A stretch of DNA of 64,000 nucleotides from Pleomorphomonas oryzae DSM 16300 (GCF_000422965.1 NZ_AUHB01000009.1:62001-126000), one strand, 5' to 3'. Positions 10,002 to 20,781 are shown, counted from the stretch's first letter. Notes: generated from the letters alone by a model not told the origin. Numbers and translations: made by a program.

Positions 10002-10343
10002 GCCATCGACTTAATCCGACTGGCCAACAAGGTTGACTATCGGTTAAGACTTACAATAAGCGCGCTCCCGCTCGATTAAGCGGGGGCCGCGACCCAAAAA
10101 GGCGGGACGGAACATGATGATGCTTGCAGCAAGCGTCTTCCTCCAGACCGACTTTTCACGCGGATTTTTCGGACAGAGCGATATTTTCCGTCCCAGCCAG
10201 CCTCCGCACCGGATGCCTGGTCTGAATCCGCCGATCGGGTCGACACCGGACTGGGAAGGTTCGGACGGAACACCCGATTTTTCAAACGCCGCTGAGCATA
10301 AGGAAGAGCCGGCCGCCACGGGGTCGCGCTCCGGGGGACAGAC
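10002..10343. other. Intergenic spacer aglE-aglF with stem-loop
   Basis: 342 bases with no credible gene. At 10064-10087 a nine-pair stem (GCTCCCGCT with AGCGGGGGC, one G-U pair) with a six-base loop lies 62 bases after the aglE stop. It has no T-run, so it looks like a 3'-end-stabilising hairpin for the binding-protein transcript. A short palindrome GCTTGCAGCAAGC is at 10122-10134. Confidence 0.55.
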
Positions 10344-11462
10344 ATGACGCTTCTCAATCCCGACGCGGACGAACACTCCGCCGAACTTGCGCGCGCCCGT
10401 CGACGGCGAAACCGCGCGATTTTCACCCTTCTGGCCGGCATCGTCGCAGCAATCGTGCTGTTCGAAGGCTTCTTCCTGCTGCGCGACAGCCGGGCGCCGA
10501 AGCTGGTGGTGGCCCTGTTCGCCATGATCTGGGGCGGAGGCGGCATGGCGATCCTTTACCTGATCGCCAATCAGCTGGTGGAATTCACGTCGTCCCAGTG
10601 GCAGCGCCGGCTGACGCCGGTCGTCTTCGTCGCCCCGGCGATTGCCTTCGTCGTCTATTTCCTCGCGCTGCCGGCGGTCCGCACATTCATCGCCAGCCTG
10701 TTTGATCGCGACGGTTCGAATTTCGTCGGCCTCGCCAACTACATAACGGTGTTCACCGAACCGTTCATGCTGGTCACTTTCCGCAACAACGTGCTGTGGA
10801 TCGTGTTCGGCGCCAGCTTTACCATCATATTCGGCCTGCTCGTGGCCGCGCTGGCCGACCGCAGCAAGTTCGAGAACCTCGCCAAGGCCATCATCTTCAT
10901 GCCGATGGCCATCTCATTGGTGGGCGCCGGCGTCATCTGGAAGTTCATCTACGCCGTCCGCGACCCGAGCGACGTGCAGATCGGCCTGCTCAACGCAATC
11001 GTCACCGCCCTTGGCGGCGAGCCGCAAGCCTGGATCGCCATGCTGCAGCCTTGGAACAATCTGTTCCTGATCGTCATCGTCGTCTGGATGCAGACCGGCT
11101 ACGCCATGGTGCTGTTCTCGGCGGCCATCAAGTCGGTGCCGACCGATATCATCGAGGCCGCCCGCGTCGATGGTGCCGGCGAGTTCAAAATCTTCTTCTC
11201 GATCATCATTCCCTCGATCATGGGCACCGTCGTCACGGTATCGGCCACCGTCATCATCTTCACGCTGAAGATCTTCGACGTGGTGCTGGTGATGACTGGT
11301 GGTCAATATGGCACGGACGTGATCGCCACCCAGTTCTACAACCAGTATTTCGTCAACCGCAACTTCGGCCTCGGCTCGGCAATCGCCATCATCCTGCTGC
11401 TGACCGTCGTTCCGGTGATGGTCTACAACCTGCGCCAGTTCAACAAGAGGGAGACCCTGTGA
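10344..11462 (+). CDS. aglF: Alpha-glucoside ABC transporter, permease subunit 1
   Basis: A 372-residue inner-membrane permease of the MalF type. Two N-terminal membrane segments (TLLAGIVAAIVLFEGFFLL and a second near residue 65) precede the core of six. The EAA loop that docks on the ATPase is IIEAARVDGAGEFKIFFSII. A GGGGG ribosome binding site lies six bases before the ATG. Its TGA overlaps the ATG of aglG by one base, implying coupled translation. It forms a heterodimer with AglG. Confidence 0.9.
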   Translation: MTLLNPDADEHSAELARARRRRNRAIFTLLAGIVAAIVLFEGFFLLRDSRAPKLVVALFAMIWGGGGMAILYLIANQLVEFTSSQWQRRLTPVVFVAPAIAFVVYFLALPAVRTFIASLFDRDGSNFVGLANYITVFTEPFMLVTFRNNVLWIVFGASFTIIFGLLVAALADRSKFENLAKAIIFMPMAISLVGAGVIWKFIYAVRDPSDVQIGLLNAIVTALGGEPQAWIAMLQPWNNLFLIVIVVWMQTGYAMVLFSAAIKSVPTDIIEAARVDGAGEFKIFFSIIIPSIMGTVVTVSATVIIFTLKIFDVVLVMTGGQYGTDVIATQFYNQYFVNRNFGLGSAIAIILLLTVVPVMVYNLRQFNKRETL

Positions 11463-12553
11463 TGGCCAAGTCAAAGGGCAACCCCTTCCCACGCGTCTTC
11501 GTCAACACCACGCTGGTCGTCATCTGCCTGCTGTGGCTGATCCCGACGCTCGGCCTGTTCGTCTCCTCCTTCCGCCCGCGCGACGAAATCATGTCGTCGG
11601 GCTGGTGGACGATCCTGCCGCATCGCGTCTGGGTAACCACCGAGCAGTTCACACCCGACCCGTCGATCGACCGCACCGGTGTCATGAACTTCGAAGGCGC
11701 CACCGGCACCTTCGAACAGCTGCGCCAGGGCGTTGAATCGCCGGATGGCAAGCGCGTCGTCTGGATCGGCAACCGGCGTGCCGGCACCGTGCAGGTGCAG
11801 GAAAAGCAGTGGACCGGCATTCCAGCCACCACGCTGCAGAACTATCGCGACGTGCTGGTCGGCAAGAACGTGACCATCGAAGGCAATGCCGAAGAGGCGG
11901 CCCGCAAGGGCGAGGATATGGCTGACGCCTTCATCAACTCGATGGCCGTCACCTTCCCCGCCGTGGTCATTCCGATCCTGATGGCCGCCTTCGCTGCCTA
12001 TGGCTTTGCCTGGATGCGCTTTCCCGGCCGCAAACTGGTGTTCGCGCTGATGGTGGCGCTGTTGGTGGTGCCTTTGCAGATCGCGCTGGTGCCGGTGCTC
12101 ACCGACTATGTGCACCTGAAGCTCAACGGCACTTACATGTCGGTCTGGCTGGCCCATACCGGCTTCGGTCTGCCGCTCGCGGTGTTCCTGCTCTATAACT
12201 ACATCTCGACGCTGCCGCGCGAGATCATGGAAGCGGCGATCGTCGATGGCGCATCGCACTTCAAGATCTTCTGGCGGCTGGTGTTGCCCCTATCGACGCC
12301 GGCGCTCGCTTCCTTTGCGATCTTCCAGTTCCTGTGGGTCTGGAACGATTATCTGGTGGCGTTGATCTTCATCGGCAACGTGCCGGGCGTGCAGGTTCTG
12401 ACCATGCGGCTTGCTGACATGGTGGGATCGCGCGGCTCCGACTGGCATCTGCTCACCGCCGGCGGCTTCGTGTCGATGCTGCTGCCGCTGATCGTCTTCT
12501 TCTCGCTCCAGCGCTACTTCGTCCGCGGCCTGACGGCCGGCTCGGTGAAGTGA
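11462..12553 (+). CDS. aglG: Alpha-glucoside ABC transporter, permease subunit 2
   Basis: A 363-residue MalG-type permease. The start overlaps the aglF stop by one base (TGATG). After the first membrane segment there is a long periplasmic insert of about 130 residues (around DRTGVMNFEGATGTFEQLRQ), typical of AglG. The five-helix core has the EAA loop EIMEAAIVDGASHFKIFWRL. The C-terminus ends RYFVRGLTAGSVK, the usual MalG-like ending. It works with AglF and AglK. Confidence 0.92.
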   Translation: MAKSKGNPFPRVFVNTTLVVICLLWLIPTLGLFVSSFRPRDEIMSSGWWTILPHRVWVTTEQFTPDPSIDRTGVMNFEGATGTFEQLRQGVESPDGKRVVWIGNRRAGTVQVQEKQWTGIPATTLQNYRDVLVGKNVTIEGNAEEAARKGEDMADAFINSMAVTFPAVVIPILMAAFAAYGFAWMRFPGRKLVFALMVALLVVPLQIALVPVLTDYVHLKLNGTYMSVWLAHTGFGLPLAVFLLYNYISTLPREIMEAAIVDGASHFKIFWRLVLPLSTPALASFAIFQFLWVWNDYLVALIFIGNVPGVQVLTMRLADMVGSRGSDWHLLTAGGFVSMLLPLIVFFSLQRYFVRGLTAGSVK

Positions 12554-12638
12554 TCGGCTGAACATTGGACAACACCCCGCGCGTGCGGTTCCGGGAAGAC
12601 GGAACCCGCCGGTGTTAAGAGAACAAGGGAGTTACTAC

Positions 12639-13736
<1,098 letters not shown>

Positions 13737-13770
13737 ACTCGGCTCCGTCGCCATTGGCGGCGGTCGCTTC

Positions 13771-13802
13771 ATCACTTCCGGGCCATCCCGGAAGTGATTT
13801 TT
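13771..13802 (+). terminator. Rho-independent terminator between aglK and sucP
   Basis: An 11-bp perfect GC-rich stem (TCACTTCCGGG and its complement) with a four-base loop CCAT is followed directly by five T residues. It sits inside the operon, before the sucrose phosphorylase start, so phosphorylase expression would depend on read-through or on its own promoter. Confidence 0.85.
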
Positions 13803-13828
13803 CATTTCCCCTCTCCCGGGACAGCACC

Positions 13829-15292
13829 GTGAAGAACCAAGTCCAGCTCATCACCTACGTCGACCGGCTCACTGCCGGCGGTTTCTCCGACCTCAAGGCG
13901 CTGGTCGACGGCCCGCTTAGCGGCGTCATCGGTGGTGTCCACCCCCTGCCCTTCTTCGACCCGATCGATGGCGCCGATGCCGGCTTCGACCCGAGCGACC
14001 ACACGGCAGTCGACCCTCGCCTCGGTGACTGGAACGACGTTCGGGCACTGTCGACGTCGGTCGACATCATGGCCGACATGATCGTCAACCATGTTTCGGC
14101 AGACTCGCCGGCTTTCAAGGACTTCCTTGAGAAGGGTGACGCCTCCGAATTCGCCGACATGTTCCTAACCTTCGGCAAGGTGTTTCCCGACGGCGCTACC
14201 GAGCAGGACCTTCTCGCCATCTACCGGCCGCGTCCCGGCTTCCCATTCAACAAGATGACCTTTGCCGACGGCTCGAAGCGCCTCATCTGGACGACCTTCA
14301 CGCCCAAGCAAATTGACATCGACGTGTTTTCCAAGCACGGCGCCGCCTATCTCGACGCCATCCTCTCCCGCTTCAAGGAAGGGGGCGTCACCGCCATCCG
14401 CCTCGACGCCGCCGGTTACGCCGTCAAGAAGCCGGGAACGAGTTCGTTCATGATCCCGGAAACCTACGCTTTTCTCGGCGAGTTGGCGGAGAAGGCGCGC
14501 GGTCTCGGCATGGAGGTGCTGGTCGAGATCCACAGCTACTATCGCGACCAGATCGAGATCGCCAAGAAAGTCGATCGCGTCTACGATTTTGCGCTGCCGC
14601 CGCTGGTCCTGCATTCGCTGTTCACCGGCGAGGCCGGACCACTCGCCGAATGGCTGAAGATATCCCCACGCAACGCCATCACCGTACTCGACACCCATGA
14701 CGGCATCGGCGTCATCGACGTCGGCGCTGCCACCGACGGCCGCCCAGGCTTGCTCGCTCCCGCCGCGCTCGATGCGCTGGTGGAAACCATGCACGAGCGG
14801 TCCGGTGGTGAGAGCCGGCAGGCGACCGGCGCGGCCGCCTCCAACCTCGACCTCTATCAGGTCAACTGCACCTACTATGACGCGCTCGGCAAACGCGACA
14901 GCGAGTATCTGATCGCCCGTGCCCTGCAGTTTTTCGCGCCCGGCATTCCGCAGGTCTATTACGTCGGCCTGCTCGGCGGCGTGAACGACATGGGCCTCCT
15001 CAATCGCACCAAGGTCGGTCGCGACATCAACCGTCACTATTATACGCCCGAGGAAGTCAGGACCTCGCTCGACAAACCGGTGGTCAGAAAGCTGTTCAAG
15101 CTCGCCCGGTTCCGCAACACGCATCCCGCCTTCGACGGCGATTTTACGGTCGAGCAGCCGTCGGCGAGCCGGCTGGTGCTAAGCTGGACGAAGGACGACG
15201 AACGCGCTGCGCTCGATGTAGACTTCAAGACGATGACCGCCTCGATTAGCCACAGGGGCGTCGGCGGCGACGGTCAATTCGTTGTCGGCTAA
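13829..15292 (+). CDS. sucP: Sucrose phosphorylase (GH13 subfamily 18)
   Basis: Splits sucrose (or a related glucoside) with phosphate into alpha-glucose 1-phosphate and fructose, in the cytosol. The GTG at 13829 is preferred because the product then starts like the family (VKNQVQLITYVDRL) and because a longer frame opening at 13733 would span the terminator. With this start the GH13 catalytic residues are D193 (IRLDAAGY), E233 (VEIHSYY) and D291 (LDTHDGIG), within one residue of the Bifidobacterium enzyme as I remember it. Length is 487 against about 490-505 in the family. The ribosome binding site is weak. It replaces the alpha-glucosidase found in many agl operons, so imported sugar is cleaved with energy saving. 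Confidence 0.85.
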   Translation: MKNQVQLITYVDRLTAGGFSDLKALVDGPLSGVIGGVHPLPFFDPIDGADAGFDPSDHTAVDPRLGDWNDVRALSTSVDIMADMIVNHVSADSPAFKDFLEKGDASEFADMFLTFGKVFPDGATEQDLLAIYRPRPGFPFNKMTFADGSKRLIWTTFTPKQIDIDVFSKHGAAYLDAILSRFKEGGVTAIRLDAAGYAVKKPGTSSFMIPETYAFLGELAEKARGLGMEVLVEIHSYYRDQIEIAKKVDRVYDFALPPLVLHSLFTGEAGPLAEWLKISPRNAITVLDTHDGIGVIDVGAATDGRPGLLAPAALDALVETMHERSGGESRQATGAAASNLDLYQVNCTYYDALGKRDSEYLIARALQFFAPGIPQVYYVGLLGGVNDMGLLNRTKVGRDINRHYYTPEEVRTSLDKPVVRKLFKLARFRNTHPAFDGDFTVEQPSASRLVLSWTKDDERAALDVDFKTMTASISHRGVGGDGQFVVG

Positions 15293-15367
15293 ATGGATGA
15301 GTATGTCTGATTTGCAGTTGCTCGGGGCGGATCGCAGCAGTCCCTCCCGAGCTGAGATTGCATGCCT

Positions 15368-16081
15368 TCAGGCCTCGGCGTCGCTCTCAGCACCGCCGTT
15401 CATGCGGTTGAGATATCGATATATGGTCGTCTGAGAACATCCGAGCTTCTCGGCAACATATTTGACCGCACCTTTCATCATGAAGATGCCCTTGTCGTTG
15501 AGGATCGCCACCAGCGCCAGTTTGTCGCGATGACTGAGTCGCTCGCCACTCGCCTCGCGTGACTGCAGTTCCTCGTCGATCAGGTGATCGGTGAGTTCGG
15601 TCAAGGAGTTGGGGAAGCTCTCGCTCACCTCGGTCGGTGACGGCGCAGCCCGCACGGCCGCCGCCTCCTCGTTATAGGCGAAGTTAGTCTCGACGAAGAC
15701 GTCAGGGTGGCGGAGCTTCAGAATGCGATCGGATAGTTCGCGGTAGCGGCTGTCGTCGAAGTTGATGCACAGCATGCCGACCAGGCGCCCCTCCTCGTCC
15801 TTGACGAAGAATGTCGACGAACGCAGCAGCTTGCTGCCGGCAACGCCCACATAGTTGAGGCGATAATCCTGCGTCTCGTAGGAGTGGTTGATGATCGACT
15901 GCAAGGCTACCGAGGTGAGCGGTGCACCAATGGTGCGACCGCTGACGTGGCCATTGGCAATGGCGATGATCGACTTATCGGCATCGCCGAGGTCGTGCAG
16001 CACCACCTCGTAATCCGGCCCAAGCACGGAGCCGAGAAACTCCGTCAGCTTCATATAGCGCTGGATCCAACCGCCCGACAT
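15368..16081 (-). CDS. YheO-type PAS / helix-turn-helix regulator
   Basis: A 237-residue transcription factor of the YheO family. The N-terminal PAS-like domain (about residues 8-125) includes VLGPDYEVVLHDL and NGHVSGRTIGAPLT. The C-terminal helix-turn-helix of the HTH_22 type ends with GAVKYVAEKLGCSQTTIYRY. The start at 16081 has GGGAG eight bases upstream and gives the family length; the frame stays open to 16222 without a ribosome binding site. It is divergent from tnaA, so it probably senses an amino acid or indole-related ligand and controls the tryptophanase operon. Confidence 0.85.
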   Translation of the reverse strand: MSGGWIQRYMKLTEFLGSVLGPDYEVVLHDLGDADKSIIAIANGHVSGRTIGAPLTSVALQSIINHSYETQDYRLNYVGVAGSKLLRSSTFFVKDEEGRLVGMLCINFDDSRYRELSDRILKLRHPDVFVETNFAYNEEAAAVRAAPSPTEVSESFPNSLTELTDHLIDEELQSREASGERLSHRDKLALVAILNDKGIFMMKGAVKYVAEKLGCSQTTIYRYLNRMNGGAESDAEA

Positions 16082-16484
16082 CGGCACGTCTCCCTGCCGG
16101 ACTCCATCCGGCCTTTCCGCCCGACTTGCGGTGGTCGCGCCGGTTTTGTCAATCCGGATCACGGGAACCGGTCCTTCGTACATTTCCTGAAGGTCTCCCA
16201 TTCTTCGCGCAATTGTTGGCAAGTTCGAGCCTCTTCCGACGCAATAGAATTTCCAACACGCGCGTCAATTGCAAAAATATCCACACATTCGGCCTCGGAA
16301 ATCCGAGGAAACCCTAGGATAGTGTAAATTTATTGACAGATATGGGCCGAAATGCAACAGATGTTGACACATGTGCAGCAGATTCCAGCTCATGTGCAAA
16401 AATGTTTGCAGATTCCTAGAGACGCTGTCCGCCAGTCGCATGCGACGACCGGGGTGCCCAATGGTCTGTAGGAGGTAACGGACA
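16082..16484. promoter_or_regulatory. Divergent control region of tnaA and the YheO-type gene
   Basis: 403 bases between divergent starts. It holds repeated words: CATGTGCA at 16370-16377 and 16391-16398 (21 bases apart) and GCAGATTCC at 16378-16386 and 16408-16416 (30 bases apart). There is also the dyad TGCAAA-N4-TTTGCA at 16395-16410 and the palindrome CACATGTG at 16368-16375. Spacings of two and three helical turns suggest cooperative binding sites. AGGAGGT lies just before tnaA. No TnaC-like leader peptide with tryptophan was found. Confidence 0.5.
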
Positions 16485-17921
16485 ATGGCTATCAAGTATT
16501 TCCCCGAACCGTTCCGTATCAAGGCGGTGGAACCGCTCCGGATGCTCTCGGCGGAGGAGCGCGCAGCCAAGATCGCTGCGGCGCACTACAACCTCTTCAA
16601 TCTTGCCGGCGAGGATTGCTACATCGATCTTCTGACCGACAGCGGCACCGGTGCCATGAGCCAGGAGCAGTGGGCCGGCGTGATGCGCGGCGACGAGGCC
16701 TATGCCGGTTCGTCGAGCTATTACAAGCTGCTCGAGGCGGGTAAGGACATCTTCAATTACGGCTATATCCAGCCCGTGCATCAGGGCCGTGCCGCTGAGA
16801 AGGTGCTGTTCCCGATCCTGCTCGGCAAGGGCAAGTTCGCCATCTCCAACATGTTCTTCGATACGACGCGCGCCCATGTCGAGCTGACCGGTGCCCGCTG
16901 CATCGACTGCGTCGTCGGCGTCGCCAAGGACCCGTCGCACCGTGCGCCCTTCAAGGGCAACATGGATGTCGCCAAGCTGAAGAAGACCATTGCCGAGCTG
17001 GGTGCCGAGAACATCGGCCTGATCGTCATGACGATCACCAACAACTCGGCCGGCGGTCAGCCCGTGTCGATGCAGAACATGCGTGAGGTGGCCGAGGTCG
17101 CTAAGGCGAACGGCATCCCGCTCGACATCGACGCCGCCCGCTATGCCGAGAACGCCTTCTTCGTGCAGCGTGATGAACCGGGATATCAGAACAAGTCGAT
17201 CAAGGAGATCATCCGCGAGATGTTCTCCTACGGCGACATGTTCACCATGTCCGCCAAGAAGGACGCCATCGTCAACATCGGCGGCATGATCGGTGTCAAG
17301 GATGGCGACTCGCCGCTGATCTTGAAGATCAAGGCGAACTGCATCTCCTACGAAGGCTTCTTCACCTACGGCGGTCTCGCCGGCCGTGACCTCGAGGCAC
17401 TGGCGATCGGCCTCTATGAGGGTATCGACAACGACTACCTTCGTTACCGCATCGGTCAGGTCGAGTATCTCGCCGCTCGTCTCGACGATGCCGGCATCGG
17501 CTACCAGACCCCGGCCGGCGGCCACGGTGTGTTCGTCGACGCCCGCGCCATGCTGCCGCACATTCCTTACAATGAGTATCCTGGCCAGGTTCTGGCCATC
17601 GAGCTCTACAAGGAAGCGGGCATCCGCTCCTGCGATATCGGCTCCTACATGCTGGGCAACGACCCCGACACGGGCAAGCAGCTCAAGGCCGATTTCGAGT
17701 TCACTCGTCTCGCCATTCCGCGCCGGGTGTACACGCAGGCTCACATCGACATCATGGCCGAGGCCCTGATCGAGATCAAGAAGCGCGCTCACACCATCAA
17801 GCGCGGCTATCGCATCACCTGGGAGCCGCCGATCCTCAGGCACTTCCAGGCTCACCTCGAGCCGATCGCCAATGAGGCCGGCCGGGTGAACAAAGAGGAA
17901 TACACGGTCGCCGCCCAGTGA
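16485..17921 (+). CDS. tnaA: Tryptophanase (PLP beta-eliminating lyase)
   Basis: Cleaves L-tryptophan to indole, pyruvate and ammonia using pyridoxal phosphate. It has 478 residues. The PLP lysine is K259 in MSAKKDAIV, and [11 protein letters not shown] plus [18 protein letters not shown] are family signatures. The two positions that separate tyrosine phenol-lyase from tryptophanase favour tryptophanase: Ile385 (RSCDIGSY), where phenol-lyases have the substrate-binding Arg, and His453 (LRHFQAHL), where phenol-lyases have Phe. [15 protein letters not shown] is also tryptophanase-like. It sits upstream of an aromatic amino acid-type permease, with a hairpin between them. Tyrosine phenol-lyase remains possible only if these alignments are wrong. 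Confidence 0.82.
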   Translation: MAIKYFPEPFRIKAVEPLRMLSAEERAAKIAAAHYNLFNLAGEDCYIDLLTDSGTGAMSQEQWAGVMRGDEAYAGSSSYYKLLEAGKDIFNYGYIQPVHQGRAAEKVLFPILLGKGKFAISNMFFDTTRAHVELTGARCIDCVVGVAKDPSHRAPFKGNMDVAKLKKTIAELGAENIGLIVMTITNNSAGGQPVSMQNMREVAEVAKANGIPLDIDAARYAENAFFVQRDEPGYQNKSIKEIIREMFSYGDMFTMSAKKDAIVNIGGMIGVKDGDSPLILKIKANCISYEGFFTYGGLAGRDLEALAIGLYEGIDNDYLRYRIGQVEYLAARLDDAGIGYQTPAGGHGVFVDARAMLPHIPYNEYPGQVLAIELYKEAGIRSCDIGSYMLGNDPDTGKQLKADFEFTRLAIPRRVYTQAHIDIMAEALIEIKKRAHTIKRGYRITWEPPILRHFQAHLEPIANEAGRVNKEEYTVAAQ

Positions 17922-17945
17922 GGGTGAACTGACCTAACCAAGCAG

Positions 17946-17982
17946 GCGAGCGCCGCAAGCCGAGGAGGGGCGTGGCGCTCGC
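17946..17982 (+). repeat. Intercistronic stem-loop, tnaA-permease
   Basis: A perfect 9-bp stem, GCGAGCGCC with GGCGCTCGC, and a 19-base loop, 24 bases after the tnaA stop and with no T-run. It probably protects the tnaA transcript or sets the ratio of tnaA to permease. Confidence 0.5.
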
Positions 17983-18046
17983 TCCGACAGGGGATCGATC
18001 GGATCATGGCCAGCAGGGCCGTTATCCGGCTCAACGGGAGGACATC

Positions 18047-19411
18047 ATGTCTTCGGAAACGCAATCACATCTCGCGCGCGGCCTCAAAAACCGCCACATC
18101 CAGATGATCGCTCTCGGTGGGGCGATCGGCACGGGCCTTTTCTACGGCTCGGCTGCCTCGATCAAGTTGGTAGGGCCCGGCATCATCGCCTCCTACATGA
18201 TCGGCGGCTTCGTGATGTATCTCATCATGCGCATGCTCGGTGAGATGTCGACTGAAGAACCGGTGGCCGGCGCCTTCAGCCACTTCGCCTACAAGTACTG
18301 GGGCGAATTCGCCGGCTTCCTGGCCGGTTGGAACTACTGGTTCCTCTATATTCTCGTCTCGATGGCCGAACTGACCGTTGTGGGCATCTACGTCGCCTAC
18401 TGGTTCCCAGACTTCCCGCACTGGCTAACGTCGCTGATCGTGCTGATCTCGATCACCGGCATCAACCTGATCAACGTCCGCCTCTATGGTGAAGCCGAAT
18501 TCTGGTTCGCCATCATCAAGGTGCTGGCGGTGATCGGCATGATCGTGCTCGGCCTAGTCCTGATCGTCTTCGGTCTCGGCGGCGAAGCGACCGGTCTCTC
18601 CAATCTCTGGTCCCATGGCGGCTTCTTGCCGAATGGCATCTGGGGCCTCCTCTTGTCGCTCGTCGTGGTGATGTTCTCCTTCGGTGGCACCGAGCTGATC
18701 GGCATCACCGCCGGCGAAGCCGATGACCCCAAGAAGTCCATCCCCCAGGCCATCCGCCAGGTGATGTGGCGTATCCTGCTGTTCTACATCGGCGCCCTCA
18801 CGGTCATGATGATCATCTTCCCGTGGGATCAGGTCGGCATGGAAGGCAGCCCGTTCGTCACCATCTTCTCGAAGCTCGGCATCGGCTCGGCTGCCAATAT
18901 CCTGAACTTCGTGGTGCTGACCGCCGCCGTCTCGGTCTACAACTCCGGCATCTACTCCAACGGCCGCATGCTCTACAGCCTCGCCGAGCAGGGTAACGCG
19001 CCGAAGGTGTTCACCAAGCTCGGCGCCAACAAGGTCCCCTATGTGGCGATCCTGTTCTCGTCGGCCTGCACGCTGGTCGTGGTCGCCATCAACTATCTGA
19101 TCCCGGAAGGCGCCTTCATGCAGGTGATGGCTGTCGCTACCACTGCCGCCACCATCACCTGGGTGATGATCGTGCTGGTCCACATGAAGTTCCGCAAGGC
19201 GCATGCAGCGGAGGCCGACAAGCTGACCTTCCCGGCACCCTTCTACCCGATCGCCAACTACTTCTGCGTCGCCTTCATGGCCATGATCATCGTGGTGATG
19301 ACGCAAATGCCGGACATGCGCATGTCGGTGCTTGTCCTTCCGGTCTGGCTGATCGTTCTCTACGTCGGCTTCATGTTCCGCGGTAACGCCCGGACCGCTG
19401 CTGCCGAGTAA
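18047..19411 (+). CDS. Aromatic/neutral amino acid permease (AAT family)
   Basis: A 454-residue amino acid:proton symporter with about twelve membrane segments. The N-terminal LKNRHIQMIALGGAIGTGLF is the APC/AAT signature and PVAGAFSHFAYKYWGEFAGF is the helix 3 consensus. The start at 18047 has GGGAGG five bases upstream; the frame is open to 17972. Co-transcription with tnaA suggests tryptophan import, as TnaB (of another family) does in enterobacteria. A bidirectional terminator follows. Confidence 0.87.
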   Translation: MSSETQSHLARGLKNRHIQMIALGGAIGTGLFYGSAASIKLVGPGIIASYMIGGFVMYLIMRMLGEMSTEEPVAGAFSHFAYKYWGEFAGFLAGWNYWFLYILVSMAELTVVGIYVAYWFPDFPHWLTSLIVLISITGINLINVRLYGEAEFWFAIIKVLAVIGMIVLGLVLIVFGLGGEATGLSNLWSHGGFLPNGIWGLLLSLVVVMFSFGGTELIGITAGEADDPKKSIPQAIRQVMWRILLFYIGALTVMMIIFPWDQVGMEGSPFVTIFSKLGIGSAANILNFVVLTAAVSVYNSGIYSNGRMLYSLAEQGNAPKVFTKLGANKVPYVAILFSSACTLVVVAINYLIPEGAFMQVMAVATTAATITWVMIVLVHMKFRKAHAAEADKLTFPAPFYPIANYFCVAFMAMIIVVMTQMPDMRMSVLVLPVWLIVLYVGFMFRGNARTAAAE

Positions 19412-19431
19412 TCGAAGACATCCGAAGACAC

Positions 19432-19466
19432 AAAGCGGCGCGGCCCCATGGACCGCGCCGCTTTTT
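19432..19466. terminator. Bidirectional rho-independent terminator
   Basis: A 12-bp stem (AAAGCGGCGCGG and its complement) with a nine-base loop has T-rich ends in both directions. It serves the permease from the left and sqr from the right, whose genes converge here. Confidence 0.88.
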
Positions 19467-19482
19467 ATTGTCGGGATGGCTG

Positions 19483-20781
19483 TCAGGCCGCTGCGTCGTC
19501 GTCGAACCGGATCGAGCGTAGCTTGTCGACGCCCATGACTTGCAAGGCGAGCTTCTCGTAGAACGGCTCGGACTGGCCGGATCGGATCTTCCTCAGGAAG
19601 TATTTTTCGAAGCCGACCTTGGCAACGTGAACCCAGTAGCCGGACGACGACCAATTGACGTTGCGCGGTGGGATTTGCGGCTGGGCGACGAAGGCCACGC
19701 CATTGTCACCGAAGTCGGCCAGGCAGATGGCATTCCACGACGCCTCGGCGTTGGGCGCCTTACCCTTGGTCATCCGCTCGATATTGTGGGCGGTTGCCGT
19801 CACCATGGATTCAATCATGAAGCCGGTCTTGGGCACGCCGACCGGCACCGCCGTCTTGGTCACCGGGGGAATGGCAACACAGACTCCAATGGCAAAGATA
19901 TTCGGGAACTTCTGGTTCTGCTGGTGCTTGTCGATGGTGACGAAGCCGCGTGGATTGACGAGACCGGTTGCGCCTCTCACCGCACCGACGCCCCGGAAGG
20001 CCGGTAGGATCATCGAGAAGGCAAAAGGCAGATCGTGCTTGGCCTTCGGCGCACCATCCTCGGTCAGTTCCTCGACATGCATCATGCCGGCGTCGACCGT
20101 CTCGATACGTGCGTTGGTAATCCACTTGATGTGATGGCCGCGAAGCTGCCCTTCGAGAAGACCCTTGGTGTCGCCGACGCCATCGAGGCCGAGATGGCCG
20201 ATATAGGGCTCGGGTGTGACGAAGGTCATCGGCACGCGATCACGCACCCGGGCGTCGCGTAGCGCCTTGTCCAGGACGAACGCAAATTCATAGGCTGGGC
20301 CGAAGCAGGACGCCCCCTGCGCGGCGCCAATGATCACCGGACCGGGATTGGCAATCAGCCGATTGACCGCCACCTTCGCCTCGACAGCGTGGCTTACCTG
20401 GCAGATCGACTGCGTGTGTCCCTCCGGACCGAGACCGGGCACTTCGTCAAACGCCAGATCCGGCCCTGTCGCGATAACCAGGTAGTCGTAGGAGACGCTG
20501 TCCCCGCCGATCAGCTCGATGCGGTTCTCCTCGGGCAACAGCCGTTCCGCGCCCTCGGATCTCAGAGCGATCCCTGCCTTCGTGAAGACCGGCGCAAGAT
20601 CGACCTCAACCGAGGCCGGATCACGCCAGCCGACCGCCACCCATGGATTCGAGGGCACGAACGAATAGGTCGTTCCCTTGTTGACGACGGTGACCTGATG
20701 GTCCCGGCCGAGAACCTTGCGAAGCTCGTAGGCCATGATCGTCCCACCGAGCCCTGCCCCCAGCACCACGACATGCGACAT
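19483..20781 (-). CDS. sqr: Sulfide:quinone oxidoreductase
   Basis: A 432-residue peripheral membrane flavoprotein that oxidises sulfide to polysulfide/sulfane sulfur and passes electrons to quinone. The Rossmann motif VVVLGAGLGGTIMAYEL is at the N-terminus. All three catalytic cysteines of classical Sqr are in place: C127 (SICQVSHA), C159 (QGASCFGP) and C353 (NAICLADFGD), close to 128/160/356 of the Acidithiobacillus enzyme. The C-terminal amphipathic part (EKYFLRKIRSGQ) would bind the membrane. GGGAG lies seven bases upstream. It is next to a sulfane-sulfur-handling fusion protein, and TA-rich palindromes precede both genes. Confidence 0.9.
   Translation of the reverse strand: MSHVVVLGAGLGGTIMAYELRKVLGRDHQVTVVNKGTTYSFVPSNPWVAVGWRDPASVEVDLAPVFTKAGIALRSEGAERLLPEENRIELIGGDSVSYDYLVIATGPDLAFDEVPGLGPEGHTQSICQVSHAVEAKVAVNRLIANPGPVIIGAAQGASCFGPAYEFAFVLDKALRDARVRDRVPMTFVTPEPYIGHLGLDGVGDTKGLLEGQLRGHHIKWITNARIETVDAGMMHVEELTEDGAPKAKHDLPFAFSMILPAFRGVGAVRGATGLVNPRGFVTIDKHQQNQKFPNIFAIGVCVAIPPVTKTAVPVGVPKTGFMIESMVTATAHNIERMTKGKAPNAEASWNAICLADFGDNGVAFVAQPQIPPRNVNWSSSGYWVHVAKVGFEKYFLRKIRSGQSEPFYEKLALQVMGVDKLRSIRFDDDAAA

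Noticed and set aside
10796-11461. Upstream extension of the aglG frame
   Set aside because: It overlaps aglF almost completely; the MalG-like protein begins at the ATG at 11462 that overlaps the aglF stop.
16342-16419. A 25-codon ORF before tnaA, considered as a TnaC-like leader peptide
   Set aside because: It has no tryptophan codon and no ribosome binding site, so it cannot work like TnaC.
16485-17921. Annotation as tyrosine phenol-lyase
   Set aside because: Both specificity positions carry the tryptophanase residues (Ile385, His453).
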